Positions 39,160 to 48,656 of a stretch of 64,000 bases of DNA are shown here, in pieces. A program made the translations under genes and the position numbers. Below the pieces are notes generated by a model. That model worked only from the letters and a program-made list of their open reading frames with translations. It did no database searches and was not told the DNA's origin. The stretch comes from Sulfolobus sp. E5-1-F (GTDB lineage Archaea; Thermoproteota; Thermoprotei_A; Sulfolobales; Sulfolobaceae): the NCBI RefSeq assembly GCF_009601705.1, contig NZ_CP045687.1, forward strand, positions 1-64,000, read 5' to 3'. Numbering within the stretch: the first letter of the stretch is position 1; each line of letters begins with the position of its first letter.

Positions 39160-39252
39160 GTTTATTCACCAATAACTAATCTAGGAACCTATATAAAAAC
39201 ACACACATAGAATATTAATTTGCTCTCCTATAAATAAAATATTTTGTATTTA

Positions 39253-39834
39253 TTATCTCTTCCGTAATACTCTCATTATAATATAAATTACAATTACTAT
39301 AACTACAAAGATTAGTATATAGTTCCCAAATTTCTCAGCTAGAGTTATGACAAAATTAATCTGGTTAGCTAGCTCATAACCTATAAGGGAAAGTATAATA
39401 TCCCAAATAATATGCCCCAAGAAAGTAAATCCTAAAAACTTAGGAATTTTCATTTGTCCTATCCCTGCAGGATATGATATAAGAGCCCTTAACCCTGGTA
39501 TGAACCTAAATCCAAATACCGCAATATCGCCATATCTTAAAAACCAATTATGTAGTGCTTCTATCTTACCTTCATCTATTAAGATGTATTTCCCATATCT
39601 CTTAAGGAAGGGTAATCCTAGCTTATAACCTATTACGTATGCTATTATAGAACCAACTAGACTACCTAAAGTACCTACTATTATACCTAGATATAATGAT
39701 ATACTACCCAAGTATGAATAATAACCTACTAGTGGCATTATAACCTCACTAGGCAAAGGCAGTCCTAATCCCTCACCTATCATGAGAATAAAAAGGATAA
39801 TATAACCCGATAAGCCTTTAAATACGTAAATCAT
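39253..39834 (-). CDS. DedA-family membrane protein
   Basis: The 193-residue protein shows the DedA (SNARE-associated Golgi) pattern: GEGLGLPLPSEVIMPLVGYYSYLG (about 21-44), GSLVGSIIAYVIGYKLG, RYGDIAVFGFRFIPGLRALISYPAGIGQMKIPKFLGFTFLGHIIWDIILSLIGY (about 99-150) with the conserved Arg and Gly, and a last span. DedA proteins flip or move phospholipids or undecaprenyl carriers in bacteria and are proton-dependent; the archaeal role is unknown. Same strand as the MscS gene, 93 bases upstream of it. Confidence 0.88.
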   Translation of the reverse strand: MIYVFKGLSGYIILFILMIGEGLGLPLPSEVIMPLVGYYSYLGSISLYLGIIVGTLGSLVGSIIAYVIGYKLGLPFLKRYGKYILIDEGKIEALHNWFLRYGDIAVFGFRFIPGLRALISYPAGIGQMKIPKFLGFTFLGHIIWDIILSLIGYELANQINFVITLAEKFGNYILIFVVIVIVIYIIMRVLRKR

Positions 39835-40567
39835 TTAGTCTTAGCGTGAATTCAGACTTAAATTATTTTTCACGATTACTAGAATCTACCGCCACTTCTT
39901 TGAATATCCATGTCATAACTTATTAAATCACCAACGTTTTACGATAAAAAGAAATTTATGTAGCCTCCAAAGTCTAATTGAAACTTCTCTTACTTCCACC
40001 ACCTATAGCTACTATATGAACTAAATCTGCTTTAGCACGCATCTCTGAAGAAAAAGATAACACATTCAATATTTCCTCGTCCTTTTATTCATTAACTTCC
40101 TCACTACTACAATTTAGTTATTATATAGTAATTTCAGCGGTATAGATTTCATCTATATTTTAAAACCATTCTTTTTAGCCCTTTAAAAATAACACTAAGA
40201 TGATTGGGTAAAAATATACAAAACGTTTACGTCAAAATATCTCTTGACACCAATTTTCAATCCTCTCTTTTAATGCCACGTTAAGTATTTCATGACATTC
40301 ATTCCTGCAAGAACTCTAATCAACTCTGAAATATCCTGCTTGCTTCTCTATATTCCTTTTCACCTTTTTATAATAGTTTCATTGCTTTTAGTTACAATTA
40401 ATTAAAGCGAATTAGAAATCTTTACTTTATTAATTATCTCTTTTGTAATCAATTCTTTCCTTTTTATTTACTTTAAACATATGCTCGTTTGAACCCACTT
40501 ACTTTCCCCATTACTATTTGTACTAAACTTAATACTATAGATTTTTTAAAAAAAAGAATGATAAGCA
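39835..40567. other. 733-base gene-poor stretch with coding remnants
   Basis: Two minus-strand fragments look like decayed genes. Fragment 1, 39974-40084, reads KDEEILNVLSFSSEMRAKAD then LVHIVAIGGGSKRSFN and a stop. Fragment 2, about 40232-40345, holds ISELIRVLAGMN and, after a one-base shift, ECHEILNVALKERIENWCQE to TGA at 40232. A short hairpin TATAGAT / ATCTATA lies at 40141-40157. Nothing else coding was seen. The fragments may belong to one lost gene upstream of the DedA gene. Confidence 0.4.
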
Positions 40568-41572
40568 TTAACTTCCTTGAAATAACTTCTTCGCCTCATT
40601 ATATATTCTCTCAACACTAGGTATAACAGTGTTTTCTAACGGCTCTGAGAAAGGTATTGGCACATCCGGAACTGCTAACCTACCAATTGGTACCTTAAGA
40701 TCCTTTAATGCTCTAGCCTGAATTCTAAACGCTACTTCCCCAGTCATTCCATAACTCATGTAATCCTCATCCACAATCAAAACCCTTCCAGTTTTCTTAG
40801 CGGACCTAACTATAGTCTCCTCATCTAAGGGTACTAATGTCCTTAAATCAATTACCTCAGCCGAGATTCCATCTCGTTGAAGCATTTCAGCTGCCCTCAA
40901 ACTCCTTTGAACCATTAATCCAGCTGAAATTATCGTTAAATCCGTCCCTTCTCTTCTAAGTGCCGCCTTACCAAACTCAATCTCGTAAGGCTCATCTGGA
41001 ACTTCCTCCTCAATACCCTCAAAGGGTAAGAACGGTAAACCAGTTAATAGTTTATGTCCAAACACTACGACGGGATTTGGATCCCTTAATGCTTTAGTTA
41101 CTAAACCTTTAGCATCGTATGGCGTTGATGGTACTACAACTTTAAACCCGGGTAAGTGGGCAAACAAGCCGTATAATACTTGAGAGTGCTGGGAGGAATC
41201 CCCATATCCTCCACCTATTGCAGTTATTACTGTTACTGGCATTGGAAATTGACCTCCACTCATATAGTGGTTTTTGGCCATATGGTTGTACATCTGATCG
41301 AAACCAGCTCCTAGGAAATCAACGAACATTAGAGAGACTACCGGATGTAAGCCCACAGAAGCCGCACCTACTGCCATTCCCATAAAAGTTTGTTCTGTTA
41401 TCGGCGTGTCGAAAACTCTCTTCCTACCGAATTTCTCAAATAAACCCATTGTAAATCCAAATACTGCTCCCCAATATGTTACATCTTCTCCTAACACTAC
41501 AATTTTATCATTTCTCTCCATTTCCTGCTTTATCGCTTCTGCAATTGCTTGTGCAATTCCCTTTATCTTCAT
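40568..41572 (-). CDS. 2-oxoacid dehydrogenase E1, beta subunit
   Basis: The 334-residue protein is the E1-beta transketolase-like subunit of pyruvate, branched-chain or acetoin dehydrogenase complexes: ALGEDVTYWGAVFGFTMGL region with VVLGEDVTYWG, FDTPITEQTFMGMAVGAA (about 56-73), FVDFLGAGFDQMYNHMAKNHYMSGGQF, and a transketolase C-terminal domain (IISAGLMVQRSLRAAEML, VIDLRTLVPLDEETI). It partners with E1-alpha, whose stop overlaps its start by 4 bases. Such complexes need E2 and E3 components; none is in this window, and Sulfolobales mainly use ferredoxin oxidoreductases for this reaction. Confidence 0.92.
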   Translation of the reverse strand: MKIKGIAQAIAEAIKQEMERNDKIVVLGEDVTYWGAVFGFTMGLFEKFGRKRVFDTPITEQTFMGMAVGAASVGLHPVVSLMFVDFLGAGFDQMYNHMAKNHYMSGGQFPMPVTVITAIGGGYGDSSQHSQVLYGLFAHLPGFKVVVPSTPYDAKGLVTKALRDPNPVVVFGHKLLTGLPFLPFEGIEEEVPDEPYEIEFGKAALRREGTDLTIISAGLMVQRSLRAAEMLQRDGISAEVIDLRTLVPLDEETIVRSAKKTGRVLIVDEDYMSYGMTGEVAFRIQARALKDLKVPIGRLAVPDVPIPFSEPLENTVIPSVERIYNEAKKLFQGS

Positions 41573-42606
41573 GCGAAGACACCCCTTAAAGCTTCATTAG
41601 GATCTGGATAGGGACTTTTAAGGGCAAAATCTATTGCATCTTGAACTTGCCTTCTAGCCTCTTCTCTTAATTTAGCTAGGATTTCGTTATCTGCATAATT
41701 TAAACGTAATATTCTATTCTCTAATCTCCTTATTGGATCTAACGAACTCCATAGTTCAACTTCTTCTTTAGTTCTGTATTCCTCACCATCTCCCTCAAAA
41801 TGTCCTACATATCTATACGTTAGAGCTTCTATTAGCGTAGGCCCAAACCCTTTTCTTGCCCTCTCTATTGCTTTCTTTGCTGTAGAATATACGTCTATTA
41901 CGTCCATTCCATCAACTAGATAAGATGGAACGTTATACGCTAACCCCCTTTGATAGTGAAAGGCAGTTGGCATTACTAAGGATTTAGGTGTAGAATCAGC
42001 ATACTTGTTATCTTCTATAACTATTATCAATGGTAATTGCCACGCACTTGCTACGTTTAATGTTTCAGTGAAAGTGCCGTGATTTGCTGCTCCTTCACCA
42101 GCAAACGCTATAGCTACGTTATCCTTTCCCGAATATTTAAATGCGAAAGCAGCACCAGCAGCTTGAGGAAAAGATGCTCCCACAATACCACTACAAGCGA
42201 AGTTTTTAGTTTTATCGAATAAGTGCATATGTCCTCCTTTTCCCCTACAAAGTCCAGTTACCCTACCAAGAATTTCCGCAGCTAATCCATTTACATCTAC
42301 TCCTTTCGCAATAGCATGATGATGAGGTCTGTGAGTACTCACTACGACATCTTCATCCCTAACTTCATACAACGTACCTACAGCGACTGCTTCTTGTCCT
42401 ATGGATAAATGCATTTCTCCTCTAATTATACCTGAAGCCATGTTGAAGGGATTCTTCCCTTCATGGTATATTTTCCTTATCGTTTCCTCAAAATACCTTA
42501 TCGTTAACATTCTCTTATACATATTAAGTAGATCGCTTGCTTTCAACCCTGAACTTTCTATTAGATATGATAAGTCCTTTAGAGAGGGTTCTGGTTTTAT
42601 TATCAT
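41569..42606 (-). CDS. 2-oxoacid dehydrogenase E1, alpha subunit
   Basis: The 345-residue protein decarboxylates a 2-oxoacid on thiamine pyrophosphate. Marks include the entry GEMHLSIGQEAVAVG, STHRPHHHAIAKG, GRVTGLCRGKGGHMHLFD, and the TPP motif AFAGEGAANHGTFTETLNVASAWQLPLIIVIEDNKYA (about 165-201). The pattern KGGHMHLFD is that of acetoin/pyruvate-type E1. It is the first gene of the pair; a TATA-like GGATATAAG lies about 25-30 bases upstream. An aldo/keto reductase gene is divergent, 102 bases away. Confidence 0.92.
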   Translation of the reverse strand: MIIKPEPSLKDLSYLIESSGLKASDLLNMYKRMLTIRYFEETIRKIYHEGKNPFNMASGIIRGEMHLSIGQEAVAVGTLYEVRDEDVVVSTHRPHHHAIAKGVDVNGLAAEILGRVTGLCRGKGGHMHLFDKTKNFACSGIVGASFPQAAGAAFAFKYSGKDNVAIAFAGEGAANHGTFTETLNVASAWQLPLIIVIEDNKYADSTPKSLVMPTAFHYQRGLAYNVPSYLVDGMDVIDVYSTAKKAIERARKGFGPTLIEALTYRYVGHFEGDGEEYRTKEEVELWSSLDPIRRLENRILRLNYADNEILAKLREEARRQVQDAIDFALKSPYPDPNEALRGVFA

Positions 42607-42708
42607 ATTTAATAAGTTAAATTACGTACTTATATCCTTTTCTTCCAATATTAGATATCATGTATATCATGAAGCAATTTTTAAAAGGAACAAATTTAAG
42701 GTATATTT

Positions 42709-43581
42709 ATGGAGGACGTTAAGAAATTTAAATACTTTACCGTGTCGTCACTTGCTTTTGGAACCTGGAGAATTGGAGGAGGTTATTGGTACGCTTCTCA
42801 TGACAGAGATAATGAATGGATAAGTGCGATTCGTAAGGCAATTGAGTTAGGAATAAGAGTCATCGATACTGCTGAAATGTATGGTAATGGTCACGCTGAG
42901 GAATTAGTAGGTGAGGCAATTAAGGGATTTAATAGAGATACGCTTTTTATAGTCTCCAAGGTTTGGCCTAGTCATGCAGATTATGATAATGTGATAAAGT
43001 CAGCTAAAAATAGTTCTAAAAGGCTAGGCACATATATTGACCTTTATTTACTTCACTCACCTTCAAGAGTACCCATTTGCAAAACTATTCGCGCATTTGA
43101 GAAGTTAGTTGATGATGGTGTAATAAGGTTTTTCGGGCTTAGTAATTTCGATGTAGATAAAATTGAAAGAGCTAGAGAGTGCGTTAGTAAATATGAGATT
43201 GTAGCTATCCAGAATCACTATAGTCTACTAGATAGGGACGATGAGAGGAAGGTCTTAGCTTATGCGGAGAAAAATGGATTGATGTACATGGCATATACTC
43301 CATTGGAAAATGGAATATTGGCAAGAAATGAGTTCTTAGCAAGTATAGGTAAGAAGTATAATAAGACTGCTGCCCAAGTAGCCTTAAACTGGTATATCAC
43401 TGGTAGAAATAGTTTAGTACCAATAGTCAAGGCTTCAAAAATATCGCACGTGGAGGAAAACGCTGGTGCAATGGGTTGGAGGTTATCTGAAGAAGATTGG
43501 AGGGAAATAGATGAGCACTTCAGAGAAAAGAGTTACTTTCTAGATAAGTTTGTTTCGTCTTTGAAATCGATAAGACCTTGA
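42709..43581 (+). CDS. aldo/keto reductase
   Basis: The 290-residue protein is an NAD(P)H-dependent aldo/keto reductase on a TIM barrel. The catalytic tetrad is visible: Asp in RVIDTAEMYGNGHAEELVG (about 49-67) with its Tyr, Lys in FIVSKVWPSH (about 80-86), and His in DLYLLHSPS (about 107-115). The C-terminal coenzyme loop reads PIVKASKISHVEENAGAMGW. A TATA-like TTTTTAAAAG lies about 28 bases before the ATG. Substrate is unknown. The Usp gene follows with 41 bases between. Confidence 0.88.
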   Translation: MEDVKKFKYFTVSSLAFGTWRIGGGYWYASHDRDNEWISAIRKAIELGIRVIDTAEMYGNGHAEELVGEAIKGFNRDTLFIVSKVWPSHADYDNVIKSAKNSSKRLGTYIDLYLLHSPSRVPICKTIRAFEKLVDDGVIRFFGLSNFDVDKIERARECVSKYEIVAIQNHYSLLDRDDERKVLAYAEKNGLMYMAYTPLENGILARNEFLASIGKKYNKTAAQVALNWYITGRNSLVPIVKASKISHVEENAGAMGWRLSEEDWREIDEHFREKSYFLDKFVSSLKSIRP

Positions 43582-43622
43582 TCTTAGTTAATTTTAAAAC
43601 CATATTAGTGGAATTGATATCT

Positions 43623-44042
43623 ATGAAGAGAATTCTAGTAGGTTACGATGGGTCGGAAAATGCCGAGAGAGCATTAGATTTTGCCATAGAATTAGCCAGT
43701 AAATTTTCAGCTAAACTATTTATAGTGGAAGTTATTGACCTTACACTATTTTACAATTCGGGGGTATTACCTCCATTAGAAGCCACTAAAAGCTTAGAGG
43801 AAAAAGCTAAGAAAGATGTTAAGAAGGCAATAGAAAAGGCTAGGAGCAAAAGTATTGATGCTGAGGGTATTACTTTAGAGGGAGATCCAGCTAACACTAT
43901 TCTAGAGTTTGCTAAGGATAATCAGATCGATGTAATAGTAATTGGGAGCAGAGGTTTATCAAAGGTTCAACGTATATTCCTAGGGAGTGTATCGAATAAA
44001 ATTGTCCAAGAGTCTAAGATTCCCGTAATTGTAGTTAAGTAA
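43623..44042 (+). CDS. universal stress protein (UspA family, ATP-binding type)
   Basis: With the ATG at 43623 the protein is 139 residues and starts MKRILVGYDGSENAERALDFA, which is the normal Usp start; the upstream in-frame TTG at 43578 would add 15 residues without family support. The nucleotide-binding motif G-2x-G-9x-G-S is present near the end (VIGSRGLSKVQRIFLGSVSNKIV). Usp proteins bind ATP and act in stress response. It is likely part of the same transcript as the helical protein that follows 27 bases later. Confidence 0.9.
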   Translation: MKRILVGYDGSENAERALDFAIELASKFSAKLFIVEVIDLTLFYNSGVLPPLEATKSLEEKAKKDVKKAIEKARSKSIDAEGITLEGDPANTILEFAKDNQIDVIVIGSRGLSKVQRIFLGSVSNKIVQESKIPVIVVK

Positions 44043-44069
44043 ATAAGGAGCGAATTCAAGATATTTTTT

Positions 44070-44426
44070 ATGTTTGGAAAGCTAGTAGCGGTTATTGATA
44101 AGCTTAATGAAGGTAATGTGATTGAAGCTGGTAATGAGTTACTATCAATAGCAAAGGATTATGAAGATCAAGATAAGATAATGGACTTGCTAGCCGAAAT
44201 AGAGAAGGAGATAAAGGAATTCAGAAGTAGCAGTGATTTTTTGCATAGAGATGACTCCCCTTTTATAGAAATGGTAAAGAAAAGTATGGAAGAGATGAAA
44301 GTATGTAGAGAGAACAAATTGAAAGCGTTAATACTCCATACGCTCTACATAATTAGTAATGGAAATGAGATATTATTAAATATGATAAAAAAAGCAGACA
44401 TAGGAAAACCAAATACATATATATGA
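44070..44426 (+). CDS. hypothetical helical protein, 118 aa
   Basis: The protein is acidic and almost wholly helical: MFGKLVAVIDKLNEGNVIEAGNELLSIAKDY, then DQDKIMDLLAEIEKEIKEF, a Ser/Asp linker with HRDDSPF, and FIEMVKKSMEEMKVCRENKLKALILHTLYIISNGNEILLNMIKKA. No family recognised. Such small bundles often mediate protein contacts. It follows the Usp gene and precedes a fixC pseudogene by 20 bases. Confidence 0.7.
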   Translation: MFGKLVAVIDKLNEGNVIEAGNELLSIAKDYEDQDKIMDLLAEIEKEIKEFRSSSDFLHRDDSPFIEMVKKSMEEMKVCRENKLKALILHTLYIISNGNEILLNMIKKADIGKPNTYI

Positions 44427-44446
44427 CCTTTTAAAAATATAATAGT

Positions 44447-45669
44447 GTGAGTTTTGACGCCGATGTTATAGTTGTAGGGGAGGATTAGCTGGGCTCTCTG
44501 CTGCAATTACAGCTACCAGAGAAGGATTATCAACAATTATATTAGAGAGGGGAGAATATTCAGGAAGTAAGAACGTTTCTGGAGGAAGAATGTATGTCCA
44601 CGCATTATTAAAATTATTTCCAGACGCGTTAGAAAGAGCACCCTTAGAGAGACCTGTAACTAAAGAAACATATGAGATCTATTGTGAGGAAGGAAAGAAG
44701 ATCACTTTTTCATTCCAACATAAAACTAAAAATAGTTATACTGTCTTAAGGGCTAAATTCGATCAATGGTTAGCTAAAGAGGCTGAAAATGAGGGAGTAT
44801 TGATCTCCTATTCTACACTTGTGACAAACGCCAGACGAGAAAAAGACTACGTGATAATAGAGACAAACAGAGGTGAGCTTAAGGCACCATTGGTTATAGA
44901 CGCTGGTGGAATAACCGCACCAGTTTCAAGATTTCTGGGAATTAAAAAATTAGAAGCCAAAACGTTAATGCTTGGAGTTAAAGAGGTATTAGATATTAAA
45001 TCAGATATGCCAGAGGATGAGGGTGAAGCTAAAACTATAATGGGATTAATAGGAAATTTGAAAGGAGGGGGTTTCGTTTACACAAATAAGGATACACTAT
45101 CTGTAGGTGTTACGATAAAAGTTGAATCGTTATATAACTCTAGTTTACCATCAAATGAAATTGTGGAAAGATTTAGGGAATCTCTAGGGTTAAAAGGGAA
45201 TATCCTAGAATACTCCGCCCACTTAATTCCATATTACGGTTACGATAAGATAGGTAAAATTTATGATAAAAATCTAATCTTAGTGGGCGATGCTGCAGGA
45301 TTTTTAATAAATGATGGATTCAACATTAGAGGAATGGATTTAGCAATAGGTTCTGGAATTATTGCTGGAAAGGCTGCCAAGAAGATCAAGGAGCTTAACG
45401 ATTATAGTAGGACTGATATCTATTACGAGATGCTCAAGGAATCATTTGTACTAAAGGATATGAAAACTGCTTTAAGATCTTTTAGTGTATTAAATGAGGA
45501 GGATGTTTTCATTAAGTATCCTAAGGTTATTTGCAATGTTCTAGGCAAGTTATTTACAGTAACTGGGGATGGAAAGGAGAGACCAATAAACGTTTTAATT
45601 GAAGAAAGTAAAAACGAAAACGTAAATACTACGAAGATGTTAACTGATCTCATGAGGTTGTTTATATGA
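44447..45669 (+). pseudogene. second FixC-like flavoprotein, frameshifted in the FAD motif
   Basis: A GTG at 44447 reads VSFDADVIVVG and then meets TAG, because the run GTAGGGGAGGATTAG has one G too few: with GGGGG it would continue as GGGLAGLSAAITATREGLS, the dinucleotide-binding loop. From 44477 on, the other frame is open and encodes a normal FixC: IILERGEYSGSKNVSGGRMY, ARREKDYVIIETNRGELKAPLVIDAGGITAPVS, NLILVGDAAGFLINDGFNIRGMDLAIGSGIIAGKAA. Repaired length is about 407 residues. Starting at ATG 44590 would give 359 residues without the FAD site, so it should be inactive. An intact fixC is at 14787. Confidence 0.85.
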
Positions 45670-45935
45670 TGGACCTCCTAAAGAGATTATCATTAAATAA
45701 GTATAATGTGGATAAGACCTCCCATATAGAGGTAAATACTGATATCTGTCTAACTTGTAAAGATAAACCTTGCACTAAAGTTTGTCCTGCTGGAACTTAT
45801 GAACCATCACCAGATGGGAGAATTACAGTGCATTATGAGAGATGTTTAGAATGCGGAGCAGCATTAGTAGCATGCCCCTATGGTGCCATAAAGTTCCACT
45901 TCCCTGAAGGAGGTATAAGCTATAAATATGGATAG
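45666..45935 (+). CDS. fixX: FixX-type ferredoxin-like protein, second copy
   Basis: The 89-residue protein has ICLTCKDKPCTKVCPAGTYEP (about 28-47) and CLECGAALVACPYGAIKFHFPEGGISYKYG. Only three cysteines, rather than four, remain in the second set (CLECGAALVACP: the third Cys of CxxCxxC is Ala), whereas the copy at 14503 has CVECGACRIACP. The 4Fe-4S cluster may use a Cys from the first set, as FixX proteins can, so function is not excluded. It overlaps the fixC pseudogene by 4 bases. Confidence 0.85.
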   Translation: MMDLLKRLSLNKYNVDKTSHIEVNTDICLTCKDKPCTKVCPAGTYEPSPDGRITVHYERCLECGAALVACPYGAIKFHFPEGGISYKYG

Positions 45936-45952
45936 GTTTTTCATTTCCAATT

Positions 45953-47002
45953 GTGGATTTGTTAATAATTAATCATAGGGACTTAAGACACAATAAGGCT
46001 GGAGGAGCTGAACAAGTAATTTACGAGGTATCTAGAAGACTAGTAAAGAAAGGAGTTAACATAACGTGGCTTTCTGAAGAAGTAAAAGGTTTACCTAGTG
46101 AAGAAGAGATTGAAGACATTAGGATAATAAGGAGGGGAAATCCACTTACCTTGCACCTATATGCACCAGTAGAAGCAAGGAAACATGAGATTGTTATTGA
46201 CAGTGTAGCCCACGCCGTACCATTCTACTCCTATCTAGTAAATAAAAACGCAATTGCATTAGTACATCACGTTCATCAGGAGGTAGTGAAATACGAACTA
46301 AACCCAATAATGGCTAGGATTGTAGCCTTTTCTGAGAGAAGTGTAAGTAACTATAAGAACATTATTGCAGTTTCTAATACTACCAAAAGGGATTTAGTGG
46401 AGAGATTGAAAGCTAGGGAGGATAGGATAGAGGTTATTCGTAATGGAATTGACCATAATTTTTACAAACCTGGCAAGAAGGCAAGCGAACCAGTAATTCT
46501 TTGGATAGGAAGATTAAAAAAATACAAGAATCCATTGGATGCTATAGAGGTTGCTAAGAGAATTAAGGCTAAATTAATTATGGCAGGTGGAGGAGATCTG
46601 GAAAAGGAGGTAATGGAGAAAATAAAGAGTGTAAATGGAGAATATCTTGGTAGAGTTAGTGAGGAAGAAAAGATAAGACTATACCAGTCTGCTTGGATTG
46701 TAATAGTAACTTCCTTTATAGAGGGTTGGAGTATGGTTACAGTTGAGGCTAACGCATGCGGAACCCCAGTAATCGCATATAATAAGGGGTCTTTGCCAGA
46801 AATCATAAAGAACGGTGTAAATGGATATATAGTAGAGTATAAGGATATCGAGAGTATAAGCAAGATAATAAACAGCTTAATAGAGGATGAGAAGAGAATT
46901 AAGGAATTATGGAGAAGCAGTTATCAAGAGTCTTTAAACTATGATTGGGATAAGAGTTCTGAAAAATATTACAACTACTTGATTCGTAAAGCATTAGATT
47001 AA
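45953..47002 (+). CDS. family 4 glycosyltransferase
   Basis: The 349-residue GT-B enzyme starts at GTG 45953 with the usual MDLLIINHRDLRHNKAGGAEQVIYEVSRRLVKKG, where the AGGAEQ loop binds the donor. Later marks are VIRNGIDHNFYKPG, ILWIGRLKKYKNPLDAIEVA, and the EX7E region TSFIEGWSMVTVEANACGTPVIAYNKGSLPEII (about 257-289). It transfers a sugar from a nucleotide donor to a glycan or lipid; the product is unknown. It lies 17 bases after fixX and 25 before the TPP enzyme. Confidence 0.88.
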   Translation: MDLLIINHRDLRHNKAGGAEQVIYEVSRRLVKKGVNITWLSEEVKGLPSEEEIEDIRIIRRGNPLTLHLYAPVEARKHEIVIDSVAHAVPFYSYLVNKNAIALVHHVHQEVVKYELNPIMARIVAFSERSVSNYKNIIAVSNTTKRDLVERLKAREDRIEVIRNGIDHNFYKPGKKASEPVILWIGRLKKYKNPLDAIEVAKRIKAKLIMAGGGDLEKEVMEKIKSVNGEYLGRVSEEEKIRLYQSAWIVIVTSFIEGWSMVTVEANACGTPVIAYNKGSLPEIIKNGVNGYIVEYKDIESISKIINSLIEDEKRIKELWRSSYQESLNYDWDKSSEKYYNYLIRKALD

Positions 47003-47027
47003 TTTATGAGGACGATAATAGTAATTT

Positions 47028-48626
47028 GTGGGCAAAACAACATCTGAGCTTATAATTGATACAATTTCTTCCCAAGTGACTGATTTATTTGGAATACCAG
47101 GGACCCATGGTTTATCACTATATGAGGAACTCAGAAAGAGAGTAAGTAAGGGAGAGTTAAGATATTACATGCCTAGATTAGAGTACGGAGGAGCTATAAT
47201 GGCAGATTATTACGCTAGACTAAAGGGAAATGTTGGAGTTTTCATGTCGGTAAATGGTCCGGGTTTTACTAATTCCTTAACTGGTCTAGTTGAGGCCTAT
47301 TCTGAAGGATCACCACTTGTACTAATCTCTCTCAATAAAGAATTTAAATATAGGCATAGAAAGCAACTCCACGATTCTGGATATTATGACTTACAATTTG
47401 AAATGGCAAGACAGGCTACTAAAGCTTCTTTTAGAATCTATTCTCCAGAAGACGTTATAACTGTAATGGAAAGAGCGTTTAGAATTGCTCTTGAGGACAA
47501 GATGGGGCCAGTCTATGTTGAAGTTCCGGTTGACGTTCTAGAAGAGAAGAGTAATATTGAAGATTATGAAAAAACTAATAATAAGAAGATCAATAGGACA
47601 TTAGTTTACCCTACAAAAGAGGAAATAAGGGAAGCATTAAATTTCCTAAGTGAGTGCTCGAAACCAATTCTACTTTTAGGTTACGGTGCATCCAGATCAA
47701 ACATAATAAGCTACATTGAAAAATTGGGAATTCCAGTATTGACTACCATTAGAGGAAAAGGGAGTATTCCAGAGAATCATCCTTTATATGCTGGAACGAT
47801 ATTCAACCTTCGTGAAATCCCTGGAGATTGCCTCATAGCCATAGGGACGTCATTTAACGATCTCGAAACTGGTAGATGGAGTATTAGAATGCCGAGAAGA
47901 ATACTCCATGTGGATCCGGACGTCAATGTATTTAATACTTCCTTTAATGCAGAAGTTACCATAAAAGCTAGTGCTGAAGCGTTTCTAGAAGAGATAGTTG
48001 AGAAGGTTAATTTGCCTAAATGGGCTTACAAAGTGGATGAAAAAACCAATATAGGAAATAGTAACGAAATAACTCATGACTATTTAGCCAAGGTTTTAGA
48101 TGAAACGTTAAGTGAGGACAGAGTTATAATTGCGGACGCAGGCACAAATCAGGTTATGGCAATGGATATAAAAGTATATAGGCCAAATTCTTACTTTAAT
48201 TCACTTATCTTTAACGCAATGGGATCAGCAATTCCAGCTGGAATAGGAGCTAAAATTGCGTCTCCAGAGAGGCAAATAGTAAGTATTATAGGAGATCTAG
48301 GATTTCAAGGGTGTTTAAATGAATTAATTACTGCAGTTGAATATAAGATAAATTTCTTAATGGTATTAGTAGAGGATGGTGTACAGCACTTCCTAAGATT
48401 AAATCAGAAAATGAGATATGGGAATACTTTCGCAACTGATGTATTTCAGATTGATTACACTAAGGTTATGGAGGGAATTGGGGTTAACGTAATTGAGGTA
48501 AAGAGTAAGGAGGATCTTAGGAAAAGTGTAGAAGAAGCAGTTGGGTTATCTCTTAAGAATCCAACGGTTTTGAGAGTTCATGTTAGTCCTAATAGTATAC
48601 CTTCTAGATTGTTAATGAAAAGATAG
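47028..48626 (+). CDS. thiamine-pyrophosphate enzyme, acetolactate synthase-like
   Basis: The 532-residue protein has the three TPP-enzyme domains. The N-terminal PYR domain has the conserved Glu (PRLEYGGAIMADYYAR, about 46-61) and NGPGFTNSLTGLVEAYSEGSPLVLIS; the middle domain has LLLGYGASRSNIISYIEKL and TIRGKGSIPENHPLYAG; the C-terminal PP domain has DAGTNQVMAMD, then GDLGFQGCLNELITAVEYKINFLMVLVEDG. The second metal motif reads GDL rather than GDG. The flavin and substrate residues of true acetolactate synthase cannot be confirmed; benzoylformate- or oxalyl-CoA-decarboxylase-like activity is also possible. Start is GTG. Confidence 0.85.
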   Translation: MGKTTSELIIDTISSQVTDLFGIPGTHGLSLYEELRKRVSKGELRYYMPRLEYGGAIMADYYARLKGNVGVFMSVNGPGFTNSLTGLVEAYSEGSPLVLISLNKEFKYRHRKQLHDSGYYDLQFEMARQATKASFRIYSPEDVITVMERAFRIALEDKMGPVYVEVPVDVLEEKSNIEDYEKTNNKKINRTLVYPTKEEIREALNFLSECSKPILLLGYGASRSNIISYIEKLGIPVLTTIRGKGSIPENHPLYAGTIFNLREIPGDCLIAIGTSFNDLETGRWSIRMPRRILHVDPDVNVFNTSFNAEVTIKASAEAFLEEIVEKVNLPKWAYKVDEKTNIGNSNEITHDYLAKVLDETLSEDRVIIADAGTNQVMAMDIKVYRPNSYFNSLIFNAMGSAIPAGIGAKIASPERQIVSIIGDLGFQGCLNELITAVEYKINFLMVLVEDGVQHFLRLNQKMRYGNTFATDVFQIDYTKVMEGIGVNVIEVKSKEDLRKSVEEAVGLSLKNPTVLRVHVSPNSIPSRLLMKR

Positions 48627-48656
48627 TTATTTATATTAAAATAAGGTATTTTACTT

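Noticed and set aside
40141-40157. Hairpin TATAGAT-TTC-ATCTATA as terminator of the E1 genes
   Set aside because: It lies more than 400 bases past the E1-beta stop, too far to be convincing.
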